Shown in pieces: positions 37,001 to 51,300 of a DNA stretch of 64,000 nt (position 1 is its first letter; every line of letters starts with the position of its first letter). The position numbers and the translations under genes are program-made. The stretch comes from Streblospio benedicti (Eukaryota > Annelida > Polychaeta > Spionida > Spionidae), in the NCBI GenBank assembly GCA_019095985.1, contig CM032669.1:4478806-4542805 (forward strand). The letters run 5' to 3'. The notes under the pieces were generated by a model. The model saw only the letters and a list, made by a program, of their open reading frames with translations, made no database searches and was not told the DNA's origin.

Positions 37001-40000
37001 CAAGGAATAAGAGGAACTTTGTGTTTATATTGCTGTCAGGTCTACCGCTCTCCTGAAAATATTCAAACAAACAATTTGAATTAGTATCTATAATGATTAC
37101 TACAATCAGACTACAAAATTCCTTTATGTTATAGCTTGAAAAGGATAGTATGTATTCAAACACGATGATCAAAGTCATATAGTTAAGTTCAGGATTATTT
37201 TAATTTTTGGAAGAAAGAGGACGCAATAGACAAGCAATATAACCAAAAATGTAACACTATGCTCACTGGAAAATCAGTGTAACAGAAATAGACGAGACCC
37301 AAGGATTCCAGCATTCGAACATCTGAGAGGGGGCAGGAGGATTTTAAAAATAAATATTTTACTTCTGAAATTTTTGAAAATAAATATTTTACTGTTAGTG
37401 GAATAAAACATGAATATTTTACACTGGATCATAGACAAAAATCGTTTCATTCTCTATGGCCCAAAAAAATATTTTGGATTCAAGTGCTAGGGAAATAAAT
37501 AATGGCAGTGTTGAATGAGAAAATGGTTTTAAGAATATGCAAAAAAAATTGCTTTTTGATGGCCTTTTATCTCGCTGCAACCGCGCTCACGAGCGGTTAA
37601 AATCCCTGCCCCCTTTTGAACTCTTTGTCATGGGATCTTGTCTCCCTTCCCGTGTACTGTTAATTAATGATAGTAAGGCCGAACAAAATAATATGTTTGT
37701 TTCTGGAAACATTGGATTTTAAAGGCAGGTAGGAAGGTAGGGATTTTTTTTACTTACTGCAAAGTTTTACTGGTCTAAAAATTTAGGTAGGGTAGCTTTT
37801 ATTTATTTTTCACTCAAAATATTTACAGATGAATTATCTAGGATAGGAGAAATTCGTGAATATTTTATTGGACATGTATAATGTTCACATCAAACAACTT
37901 TTCAGTAAGAACAAATATGATAGAATCTATAGGTATGAACTAAACAGAGCAAAACCCGGGATGACCACCTGTTTGGGTAGTTTACAGGACTATTCCGTAG
38001 CTAAAGTTCCATTGTACACTGAACGTGATTTGCACGTGTTTGCCTATAGTACTTACCGTGGTAATCACATCGCGCTGAAGATACGTAAATTCGATGCATT
38101 TCAGGCCAAAAAAGTAAAGGTTCTGATACACTTTTTGCTCTATGCAAATTATGTTCGATGTTTGACGGTGTTTTAACACTTTTTCTTTCTTTAAATTTTT
38201 TTAGGGCAGTGTTTTTGGCATTATCTTTTACTGGAAGTCAGAAAAACTTTTCAGGTCGGGCATAAAAAGAGGTTCAGGCGAAAACCGGAAACAAACATAA
38301 TATTTTGGTTGGCCTAATCATCATCTGAAGAGCAGCTATGTGCCATAATGCAAGGCCAACTTAAGGGTACTGTGAACTCTTTAAGGGAAAAATATTCTAT
38401 TTTCAGCTTTTTAATATTTATTATACTGTAAACTCTGAAGAACAACATGTTTTGAAATGAATCTTTTATCTTCAATAGTTTTCCCATTACAACGCATTTT
38501 GTAAAGACCAAGCTGAAATGAAAAACAATGACTCATTCTCAGCAGGCTTATAAGGTTATATGGGCTAAAAATTAAATTTTTACATTTTCAATGTTTTGTA
38601 TGCTATAAATGATAAAGAACAACAACTTTTTAAACCTTTTATCATCAATAGTTTTTCTTATATGATACATTTTATAGACAGCAATTACTATCAATGTATA
38701 TTGATAGGCCATGTTTAAAGCCCATTTTCTCAAAACTAAGTTTGCATAGTGGATGAATTTTTCTTTTTATATTTCTTCTTAACCATGAAATCAAATTTTC
38801 ACAAACGTGTATATATTTGTATATATTTGCATTCTGAAGCCTTACTAGGAATTTTGATTTTTTTATTTCGTTGATGAATTATGAACGTTTTTGTATTGAT
38901 TTGCAAGAAAATTCAGAAAATAGGTGCTTTTAAAACTTAAAATGCATGTAAAATGATAAATAGGAAAAATATAAAAAATTTGAGGCAAGGTTTTTTAGAT
39001 AAATATACAAATTTTATAACTGAATAGTGATTTTTGTCATTTCGATGTTTTACTATCAGTTATATGCTTCGCAGGCAAAGTTGTCATTTTTTCATTAATT
39101 GGTTTATAAAAAAACATTTCATCAATCTATACAATTCAAAACATGTTGTGTCATTAGATTAGATAATTATCTACAAAATAAGGTGTAATTTGTAAGAATT
39201 GAAGCAATAATGAGTGAGAAAATCACAGTTTAATAAAATCCTAAGAAAGAGTTCACAGTCCCCTTAAACTCATTATCAAACATCAAGCCTTACCCAAACC
39301 ACCCCCATGGGGAGGATTAATAGTGTAGATCAAAACATAGAAATGATGAACACATGTACCTTTGACAATATTATATATTTTCTACATATCTTTTTATCTA
39401 CAGAGCAGACATTTTGCAAGAGTTTCAAAAGAAAGACATTGTGGCATTTCAAAGTTTGATACAAGTCTATTTGACAATGAAAGATAATTTGTTTTCCGAT
39501 ACCACAATTGCCTAGGTGCGTCAATTTTTTTGTTCACAATGGGATAAGGGATACCTAATGCTATTGTGAGGAAAGTCAGTTCATGTTGTCAAAGATCAAC
39601 AATCTGTCAATGAATACCTACAGAAAAACTTGTACTGCAGCTAATTGCCAAAATCCAGTTAAAATAGTGGTATAATCAGCTGTCACCATTATGTTGGATA
39701 CTGAGAAAGATATTCACACCAACATAAATAACTATATTGCCAAATCCACACAATAGACATGTGACTTCTGCCCTGGAGTGACGTAATGCGTCACACAGAC
39801 AAATGCTTTGGGGCATTCCTCAGGTTGTGTTTATGGAGGATATTCTATTATCCCCACAACTATGCATCAACCATCCCCATACAGGGAACAGAGTCTGTAT
39901 GCCATCACTTATGGAATTCTGTTCACTTTGTAGGTTGTGTAAAAGTGACTTCAAAAGGGGGATATTTCTATGATGGACTACAACTTTACCATGGGTATGG

Positions 40001-43000
40001 CCCTGGTCTAAGGAAAATAATGAGGCCTTATGCACCTACAGAGTATAGAAAAAATAATGCCTGCGATATTCGTGAAGGTGTTCTGAATTAAGTTGTGATG
40101 AATCCTTGTTTTTAATATATTATCATTTTTAAATTGACAAGATTTCAAATATTAGTCTACAAAACTATGGTCTAAATTAATTCGCTAGATTCAATGATTA
40201 CAGTCAACATGCCAAGAGTCCTTTGATTAGTAGTACATCAGACACTTTGAAAATAATTGATTTAGAAAAAGAATGGACACATCAAATAAATAATCTATAC
40301 ACATATGCCACTGAAAAAAAATAATGTTTGCCCTACAAAATTGAAAATAGATAATAGATATTTTAGCTAAAATCAAACCTCCTGCCCCCCCCGACCCCCC
40401 CCCCCCCAGATGTTCTAATGGTAGTTCTCTAAACTTAACCATTTTAAAATCTGCAACAATTCTTCACAGATATTTTTTCTTAACTTTTGCACAAATATAC
40501 TCGTTGCTATACACATGAAAATATTCTACATTGATCCAATCAATTTATGCTACTCATTATGATACCAGTATCATGTTCTGTTTTTATCAAAGTACACAAT
40601 ATATAATGCTAAAATGTTTCTAAATAGATTATTATTTACGTTGGATCATCATTTACCAGTTCAATTCTACAATATATAACAAGAATATCATTTACCTTAA
40701 AAATATGTTTAATAAAGCAAATTATAAACTGAAAAAACAATGCAAAAATCACCTTACAGGAAAACAAGTGCAACCAAGGTGTCTATAACGAATAAACAAA
40801 GTGAAGAAAATGAATGAGTTCAAGTATTTCACATTATTTTATTCATACAAATTTGTTTCGTGAGCACATAAGTGTAGATAGCATACGAACACCAATATCT
40901 GATAAATTTGTTACATATCTAAAATGTTTCACCTTTAGTCTGACACAGTCAGCAATAAATCTGAAGAGTTGAATTCATGCTTATCTAGAAAACTTTTATA
41001 GCTAGCACAAGTAATAAACAGTCGACAACAGATTTATATTCTAATACAATCGTCACAAATCTTAATGTTCCGTTAATATTCATCATTCATCCATTATTCC
41101 TAATTCAGGAAAGTCAATTTTGTGGAGAATCTGCTAGCAATAGCCCATGGGTGATACTTGGTAAAATTGGCTATATGTTTACGTTTGTGTACCTAAGTAC
41201 TAAGTACATGTAGTACCAATAAAAAAACTAGATCAAAAGTGCTCTGAAAGCACAGCGTCGTTAGAACAATGTTGACTCGTGGGCAATAAAGATGTTTACT
41301 TATCAATCAAAGTATTAAAGCAGAATAAAGTATCATCTGATGTGTGATTCCGAGTGTGATTCACGCTATACCGTAGCTATCTCAGGGTTCCCACTCTTAC
41401 TGTGTGATGACAATCAAGTTTTTTCCAGGTTTTCCCCACCTTTTCCTGCAGATTTCTTTTTTTTTTTTATTTTTCTTTATTATCGATCCTTTAAATGTTG
41501 ATGCGTATCTTTTTATATGATGTATCAGAGATTGTTGTGAACAGGAATAGCCCAAAATGAAAAATCATACAAAATTTCTAAAAAGTCAAGTAAGATACAG
41601 CTTTTAGATGAAAAGAAATAAGTTTTTAATGTGTTTTTTGAAAAAAAAAATCCACCCACGACGTCTGGGTTGAGATGATAACTGACCAAGTATGTAAGCT
41701 AAGGGTTACAATGACAACGGTTCAGCCGTGTAACCTTTTAACAGCTCGCTGCTTGGAATGATGGTATCATTCTGGTCTCAAAACCCCCTGGGGTTGTGAG
41801 TTTGAGTTCAGCCAGGGCCACTTGATATAGTCAAATAGTCAAATGGAAGCTTAGGGCTGTCTTCAGCTATGTCTATCGTGGTCTATTGTGGTAGAAATAT
41901 GTTTGGTGGAAAGAGAGAGAAAAGCTTGAAAATCCAAGCACTGGGAAACACAAATATATTAACTCAAAGATTGTACCACTATCCGAAATTCATACATATA
42001 AAAAAAAATGGTACAAAAAGAACCTGTCAATATGTGTTGTCCGCAGCTTCGAACCCAACTGCCGGCAAAANNNNNNNNNNNNNNNNNNNNNNNNNNNNNN
42101 NNNNNNNNNNNNNNNNNNNNNNNNNNNNNNNNNNNNNNNNNNNNNNNNNNNNNNNNNNNNNNNNNNNNNNTTGACTGGCTATTCTTAATGCAGATATCCT
42201 TTGTTGATGGTCAAATCCCTGCTAAGAGCCCCCAATTGATACGAAACGAGATACAATGGTGTAATTTATAACGTTTATTAAAATATGTCCACAAGTCAAT
42301 ATTATATGTTTCACAATTTGAAGAGAATGCAATCCACAAGTGTCTATCAAAAATGAACAGCTTTAATTGGAACTTAAACTGAATTAACTTTATGACTGAA
42401 AACTTTGACTATGACTTTGACTGCCTGCAAATGACAAAACCCACTATTTATATAGGTTCAGAGAATTATCTGGAAAAAGAACATTCTACAAAATTCTTAA
42501 CTATAATAATTCTCACATAATCTAGAATCATCTATACCACAATAAAACATAAATGTACAATAACAACACATTACAGTATTGGGGAATTCTCCAGTTGCCA
42601 AACATAGAAACACTACAGTACACAGCACATAGCACTGGACCGTAACACTTGTTATCACAATGTGACTCAAGTATTATGATTCCTTTCAAGGGATGAATCA
42701 CATGCTGTCAGTCTTGATGAGAGCTCCGCGCTGTTTTGGACTCGCCATATCATGGCTGACTGTGTAGTTTCATTTCTGGTGCGCTGTTCAATCGAAGTAC
42801 GTTTAAACATGGCTGCGTCCATTTTATTGGTAGGCGAAGTAAAATATGCGCGCTTTTTAATCAATTTGTCAAAAATAAGGTTTTTTCCCGGTTTGTAGCT
42901 TTGGAGCTTCTTACAAGCATTAGCAAAGCTATACAGAAAATAGAGCAAAAATAGCCCTGTGCAAAGCACACGTTAATTGGCAAAGTACCCAAAATCGAAT

Positions 43001-46000
43001 CACTTTGGTGTGGCGTCATACCAAATAGTTGTGTAAAGTTTGAACAAAATCTGTTCATCAGTAAATGCTCTAGCTTGTCCAGAGACAAACATACACACAA
43101 ATACATACAAATGAAACAAACACAAGGCTTTGTTTCAGCTGCTGAAGCAACTTAACAATATTGACAAAATGTATTGGACCCTTTTTTAAAAGCATACTCA
43201 AGCTCTTCAGTATACTTGCTATTGAATAGAATGCACAAGTACCTGTTAATGCAGAAGGAAGTACTGCAGTCAGTGTGCACGACACCATCGCAGGCGAGAG
43301 TGGTCTCCAGGAAACCAGCGCCCTCTGGAAGTGACAAATCAGTGTCATTGTCAGCGACTTGGATTTCACTGGATGGAGGCTTTGTAAAAGCCATTCACCA
43401 GATCCAGCTAAATATTTTGTGGGGTCTCCCTCTAAAAGGAACTATAATATTTGCAAAATTCAAGTGTCAATACATTATAATTAAAAAGGTTTAACATACA
43501 TTACCCAATAAGTCTTACATGCTGATCTTCATATATTTAATAGGGGCTACAATTAGTACAGCATATTGTGTCAATTCATGAATGAACTCCCTTTCAAAAT
43601 AAGAGGATCTCCTAGACATCAACACCAGACACCGAGTAATTCATACACCAGTACACATATGCTGATAAATTCATATTTAATATTTGTTTATCAACCAGTA
43701 ATTATGAAATACTAGCTTCCCCCGTCTCGTACAGAGACATAACACACGCAGCATCAGAGACAAATGCACAGCAGCAATTCTACACACAGGCATGTAAAAA
43801 CACAATGCAATTTGGTAAAGCATTGGAAACGCACGCAGCAACAGAGAAACATAACACAAAGAAACATAACGCACGCAGCATTTCTAAACCCGTGAGACAG
43901 ATACACGCAGCAACAGTGAAACATAACGCACGCAGCATTTCTAAACCCGTGAGACAGATACACGCAGCAACAGTGAAACATAACGCACGCAGAAACAATG
44001 TAACCGGAAGTGAACTATAAATAAAAAAACAACCATTTGTATGCAAAAAATGATGGTAAGACAGTTTTCTCATCAATACTGATGAAAGCAAGTGCACGAA
44101 GAACAAATAAACCCGTAGAAGGTGATTTCCCATAAAGTGGTACACTCAAAATGCGTGAAATAGCCCCAGGAATGTGATTGCAGGCGAATTTAAAAAAAAC
44201 AACAAAAAACAACCATGTGCCACACCCCCTCTCGCATAATTATATATTAATACATTTTAAATATATACAAGCTTATACCCATGGGCTTGAAAAAATCAAT
44301 AACGGGCAATCAACTCTAAATGCCCTATTTCTGAAGTAAACACCAACCATACCTCATCCCCGCCCATTAAACAATATATGACTGTTTTCAATAATATAAG
44401 GTGTAGGCTTTGCCTTTTAAAATAACCCGTATGGGTCAATGCCCAAACCGACATTCTTCTAACTTATTCAATATTTCAAAACTTATATCTATCATATGTG
44501 ATAGAAGCAAATAAATATTACTTAAAACAAACAACAAATACTGCTTGCATAGTATGGTTCTGCAGAACCGTCACAGTCATGACATCCTAACCAAAGCACC
44601 CACCACCGTATCACGGTTCTAACAGCTACACCTCCTACCACATCCACCATTATAGTAACAATGCCCCCACCCCACCCCCAAACATTCAGATACTTAGTCT
44701 CACAAAATTTGCAACCAAACACCACAGAATTTTACATGAACACTACAAAATGGACATCTTCACCCTTGATTTAAAAATAAAAAAAGGTGAAAAATACAGT
44801 ATCATTGCTGGCATGAGGTTGCACTGTGACAAGTTTAAAATGAATGCAGTTTGCATTATGCTTGAGGTTGCTAGAGGAATTGACTAACATAATGACTGTC
44901 CCTTAAGGTTGTTGTGACAATTTTACCCCCAGGGGCATGTATCAACTATGGAATGATGATCATATAGGTATACAGCTTCTGTGAAAATATAATGAAAATT
45001 GAATGAAAAATAAAGGTACTGTTGTGCAAATATGGATTGTTGACACACGGACGCCGCACGAAAGGTGATCACGAAGCTCACCACATCTACGACAGGTGAG
45101 CTAAAAACTAACCTAGTCGACCAGTATTAATTCTTCATCATTAAGATACATTGATGTATTTGTAATCCATAGAAATTGCAATGATAATAGAATATTGTTC
45201 AGATATATGATAGCTGGTCGCCATATTGTCAGTGGGAACATGCTATTCCGAAGCTTTGAGGGTTTATGAGGGCACCTTTTACTGAGTAACCTGGTTGCTT
45301 ATTGGACTGGAAATCTGGGTATTTAAACTTGTGCTCGCTGTTTTCTGTCCCCTTTCTCGATGTGACCGCTCTTACAAGTTGAAATACACATATCATTGTG
45401 TAGTAATTGTGTTTCATATTATTGTATTTGTTCTGTGAGTGTTAATGGTTTGTGTATGTGTATTTTTTTATCAAAGAATAAGCCACTCTACCTTTTGTTT
45501 GCTTTATCAAATAAAAAAATAACTAATACACATACCAAAAACATGTCACAGTAGTAATGTATGGTATAGTTTTTGTAAATCAGAGTTATATACATACCCC
45601 TCCCATGATTCTGACCCATGAAAAAAAACGACAACATTTGAACTGTATCATAACCTTAAATAATCATTAGATAAAGGCACTTCAACCTTAAAATATGTTT
45701 ACTATGTAAGAAATAATGCCCAACTAAACTAGCTTTTTTAAAGTAAGAAAATTAATAAGTTTGATAGAAAGATGGTTATGTTCCACTCCCAGTGGTGCAC
45801 TTGATCTTGTGCATCGCTGACTTTGAGTCCCACAACACACAAAAAAAACGTGGCCGGATACATTCATCTTCTGTACATCAGATTAATGTAATGAAATCCT
45901 TACAGGGACATTTTAAGCTACACAGTGATGTTGAAATATTCTTTTACAAAGAATCTTTTTTCAATGTTTATCTATTGAAACAAGTAGTTGTCGGGAACGC

Positions 46001-48227
46001 CATAAATCTCCTTTTCCTAGATCAGGCTCTTTTAGGTCAATCAATTTTAAAATTAGTAATTCAAATTCATTGGACATACATGTATAAAGAATATCGTAGA
46101 AAAGCAACACATCTAATCACAATGAAAATACTAGATCAAAAGTGTTCAAAGAACACTGCGTCGCTAGAACAACGTTGACTTATGGGCAATTAAGATATAT
46201 ACTGAAATAATGTATACTTTACAATCAAGAAATTTATGAAATTGAGAAAATATCAGAATGAATCAGAATCAATATATCCAGCAAAAAGATATTTGTGTTG
46301 CCATACAATAGTACTGAATAACAAGATGATAATCAATATCAGTTTCAAATCCAATAATCAATTTTGAAGCTTGGTTGGAATATTGATTTTTTTTCTTGCT
46401 TGCTAAGTGCATTGAATTACATTTAAAATGTCATAAAAGCGCTTCTAGAAAGCAAAATTTAATTGGCAGAGCGCCCAAAATCGAATCACTTCGGTGTCGC
46501 CTCATACCTCATAGTCGTGTAAAGTTTGAACGAAATCGGTGCAACGGTTAAAGCTCTAGCTTGTCCGGAGACATACATACATACATACATACATACAAAC
46601 AAACATAGTTAGTTAGTTAGTTACAAACGAACGAAACACAATGCTTGCTTCAGCAGCTGAGCTGAAGCGACGCAATAAAAACCCATCGTATTTAAACTTC
46701 ATCAAAAATTGGCTAAAGTACACCAAAATCTAAATTTGTAATAATTTGTTTCTAAAAACACATTGTATTTTCATAAAAAGTAGGACATAGTACACCAAAT
46801 TTTAATTAGGTCTGGAGAGTAAGTAGTACAAGGAAGCTAAATGTGAAATTTGGTGATAATAGGTCGAATACTTCTCCCTGTAGAGTGGTAACAAAGTATT
46901 AACACGTATCGCACATAAGTTCATCAAAAGTAGGCCAAAGTACACCAAAATGAATTCAGCTGTGGAGACTAGTATAGTGAGCAAAATTGTTAAGTTTAAT
47001 GAGTAGTTCAATGAAGCTAAATATGAAGTTTGGTGACCATAGGTCAAATACTTCTCCCTGTAGAGTGTTAACAAGGTTTATTACGTAACACTCATAAGTA
47101 CGTAAAAAGTTTGTCCAAGTACACCAACGACAATTCAACTGTTGAGAATAGTATAGTGAACTTAACTGTAAAGTTTAATGACCATAGGTGAAATACTTTT
47201 CCCAGTGCAGTGGTAACAATAGTTTAATTAGAATATTCAATATTTCAAAAGTACGCAAAGTACACCAATATCAAATCACATGAGGAGAGTGACATAGACA
47301 CGCCAAATGTCAAGTTTGGTGATGAAAGTCATAAACTGTTCCCAGGAGACAGATAAACAAAATTATGTAATAATTTGTTTTAAAAACTCATTGTAAGTTC
47401 ATCAAAAGTACGCCAAAGTACACCAAAACCTAATCAGCTCTGTAGAGTACAACGAAGCTAAATATATAATATAGGCCCAAAGACTGTATACTGTATAACA
47501 ATCCAACTAGAAGTGGAAATGTGAAAGTCATCTCAGGCATTTCTGATCATGATATTCTATTGTATGTCCAATTCACAATAATTATTGGCTATAAATTTTA
47601 GAAAATCTTATTCAAATTTATCCTTTTTTTGACAAACCTTTCAACAGCAGTTACGACGTACATGTAGAAACAACAATAATAAGAGGACCTGCTGTGGTTC
47701 AAATGTAGGATTTGACAATCGAGTGGTCAAATACCATTCTATCATGACTAAAATCCACACTAAAAGAGTGTCTGATTCGTTTTTATTTTAAAATAAATTA
47801 TATCATAACGTTCTCATTGCCATTTTGACCATGCGACGTCAGCGGCTGTATAGAAAATGTGACATACTAGTCTAGTTTAGACTAGTACCATAATAGTGGT
47901 CTCCGCGCGTGCAGTCAATCGTATAATTGAGCACGCTGGTTGACCAATCAGCGTGGGTTATTGGCGGAGATTTTTGCACGGAATGATAGAATGCTGAATT
48001 TAGCTTACATAATTATTTGTCATATGTATGTAAATTCAATCCAACTGCAGTCACTTATTTGATTTCATTTTATTAATACTATTAAAAGGACCCATATGGA
48101 AATAGGTAATTGGGGCTTTTTAGTGCCAACACTTTTATTCCCATCCTCTGTAATTTTTCATGATTTTTCACAATCATTTGTATCTATTGTCAGTAATATC
48201 AGTATTTCCCCAATATTTTTGTTGATA

Positions 48228-48324
<97 letters not shown>

Positions 48325-51300
48325 ACATATATGAGTGGAGGGCTGTAACCGGAGTTCCCGTGCTGGGTGGACCTAGCTCGTCGAGTAATACTAGTAGTAG
48401 TAATATATATATACATATATATATCATTTGTTTTTTTGTTTCTATATATATACATATACTAGCTGTTTACCCGGCGTTGCTCGGGTTGAAACAGATGACA
48501 TCCGGAGCACATTAAATGCTCCTCCCTCCCCATCCTTCCTCCTGTCCCACATCGCTCGAACCAGTTCTTGTCAGTATACAGGTCTGTAACAGATTAAATA
48601 CACCTCCATCACCGTCCTCCCATCATCATATGTCACTAAATATGGCAATGATTGATCCCTCTAATATCCCTCCCCCAGCTACTGCTACCCATGGTAAACA
48701 CGTGCGGACCATTAAATGTCAATCACCCCCTTTCTGCTGCTGCTCGGGTTGAAATTGATGAGATCTGGAACAGATTAAATGCTCCTCCCTGCCTCACCAC
48801 CAGCCATACCCCCAACCCATATGGACACCAGCCATGCCCCCCCCCCACTCGCCATATGGACACACACACCCTTTCTGCCAACACCCCTCCTCAAAACAGG
48901 TCCGGAGCAGACAGATAAAATGCACCTCCATCACCATCACCACCCTCCCCTGCTCCTTCGCTGTATGTCTGTACGTGTGACGTGCAACGTACGTTTGACA
49001 TAACTGTGCCTTGTGACGTGCAACGTACGTTTGACATATATAAACGTTTAACGTATTACGTACCTTTAAGAAACATGGCCTTGTAAGCTACCATTCTAAC
49101 GAATTCTTTTTTCTTGTTTTTATCATTAAAACCAATTTATTTGGTTTGAAATGTGACATTATAGCGACCACCAAGTTGTCCCGATGGTACATACGTACTT
49201 TGAAGTGTGTACGTCTTGTGGTTAAAAAGCCTTTTGTGACGCAAAAAATCGCCTCTTCCTTTATATATATAGATGTATGTATAAAGTAAGAAGCGATTTT
49301 TTTGGTCACAAAAGGCTTTTTTAACCAGAGGACGACACACTCCAAATTATGCATGTACAATCAGGACAAATTGGTGGTCGCTTTAATGTCTACATTTCAA
49401 ACCAATTGATTTTTGATAAAAATAAGAAAAAATATTTGTTTAGGAATGTTAGTCATACTGCTTACAGCGCCATGTTTCATGTTTTTAAACGGACATAAAT
49501 ACGTTCAACGTTTGTGTAAGTCAAACGTACGTTGCACACGTACAGTCATACAAGGAGGGAGCTGGGGAGGGTGGTGATAGAGTTGCATTTAATCTGTTAC
49601 CGACCTGTTTTGTTGAGGAGTGATGGCAGAAGATATGGTTGTTGGGGAGGAAGGGAGGGGAAGGGAGGCGTATTTAATCTGTTCCAGATTTCATACATTT
49701 CAACCCGAGCAGCAGCAGGAAGAGGGTGATGGAGATGCATTTAATCTGTTCTTGACCTGTTTAAATGGGGTTAGAGAGGGTTGGGGAGAGAAGAGGGGGT
49801 GGCAGAGGAAGGAAGGGTAGGGGAGGGTGAAACACTTAGTCTGTTCCACACGTGTTTACCAGGGGTAGCAGTAGCTGGGGGAGGGATATCAGAGGTATCA
49901 ATCGTTGCCATATACATATACATCTGTGACATATGATGATGGGAGGAAGGTGATGGAGGTGTATTCTATCCATCACAGACCTGTGTCCTGACGGGAGCTG
50001 GTGTGGTGGAGGCAGGGAGGTGGTAATGGAGGTACATTTAATCTGTTCTAGCCTATTGTGTGTGTGTGGGAAGGGGGGGGGGGGGGGTTCCAGATATCAT
50101 CTGTTTCAACCTAAGCAGTAGGAAGGATGTGATGGATATTCATTTACTCTGTTCTGGACCTGTTTGTATGGGGAGGAGGGTGGGGGGCATTTAATTTGTT
50201 CCAAACCTGGGTACCTGGGGATTAAATCATTGTCATATTCTGTGTATATGGCTGTGAGATATGATGATGGAGGGAAGGTGATGGAGTTGTTCCGGACCAG
50301 CTGGTGGGAGGGATGAAGGACAGGGAGGGACGATCATTTAATGTGTTCGGGATCACATCTGTTTCAACCCGAGCAGCGGTATCCACCTAGTATTCTATAT
50401 TACTTTTTAAGTTGTTGTAATGTGCAATTTGAATTATGAATAAAATAATATCAAATCAAATATCATCCCCAGATTAGATTAAATCAATGATTTTAGAAGA
50501 AAACAATACAACATGCCCATTTTATTAATAATTATTTTTTCTAAAATCATGATGGCCTTTTAAAAAGCACTAGCTTATACCTGTGTGGTCAAAGAGGCAT
50601 GATGAGAATCACATTGAATCACTCCAGTTACATAATCGTATAAGTAGATCCCAACTAAATCATTGATGAAATCCATTGACTTAGCATGTAAAATGAAAAT
50701 CTAAGGGAGGAAATTTTAGTGTCAATGTAAATGGGAACACAATGCCCTCCATGGGCATAGAAAAATGACATATTTGGTGAGTGTATAAATATGTTTTTTT
50801 ACAGCATTTTATTTTCAAGCACCCTTGTCCTGACGACACTTGCCCACATCCTGACAGCATTACCACCTATCCTGAAAGCACCCTGACAGCATCCCCATAT
50901 ACACAACATCCAAGATCAAGCCAAGACGTCATTCATTGAAAGGCAGTTTTTTGACTATGTAAACATCGCAGGGTGACCAGCGTCTGTAATAGCCATGAAG
51001 TGAAATGAAAATGAAAATCAAAGGCATTGTGATTTTTTCCCTAACATTGGCTATCAGTATTCTTATTTAGAGAGTACAAACTACAAACATATAAAAAATG
51101 TTAACACACTAACTACAAAGCAAACATAAGCATCAAGTATGATTCATTGGCTGAGGTTTTCAGAACCATATAACAACAGTCGATGATGAAAAGAACGTCA
51201 AGACACCAACCATCCAAAAATAAAGGCCACTCCGCAATGTCCGCATTTTGACACCACCCACCCACTTCCTGACAGTACCTGTCAACATCCCCCAATCCCC

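Larger units (their letters stand above)
45995..47464. mobile_element. Tandem-core element, copy 5 (with nested insertion)
   Basis: The left end GAACGCCATAAATCTCC matches copies 1 and 2. The array of monomers resumes at 46676 after the nested element and fades near 47464 without the terminal hairpin. Confidence 0.7.

Noticed and set aside
43823-43995. Possible CRISPR-like array
   Set aside because: The whole 57-bp unit is tandem, with no unique spacers, in animal DNA; it is a minisatellite.
48096-48515. 139-codon frame through the (TA)n tract
   Set aside because: Its length comes from TA repeats read as Tyr-Ile; the flanks have no motif or splice context.
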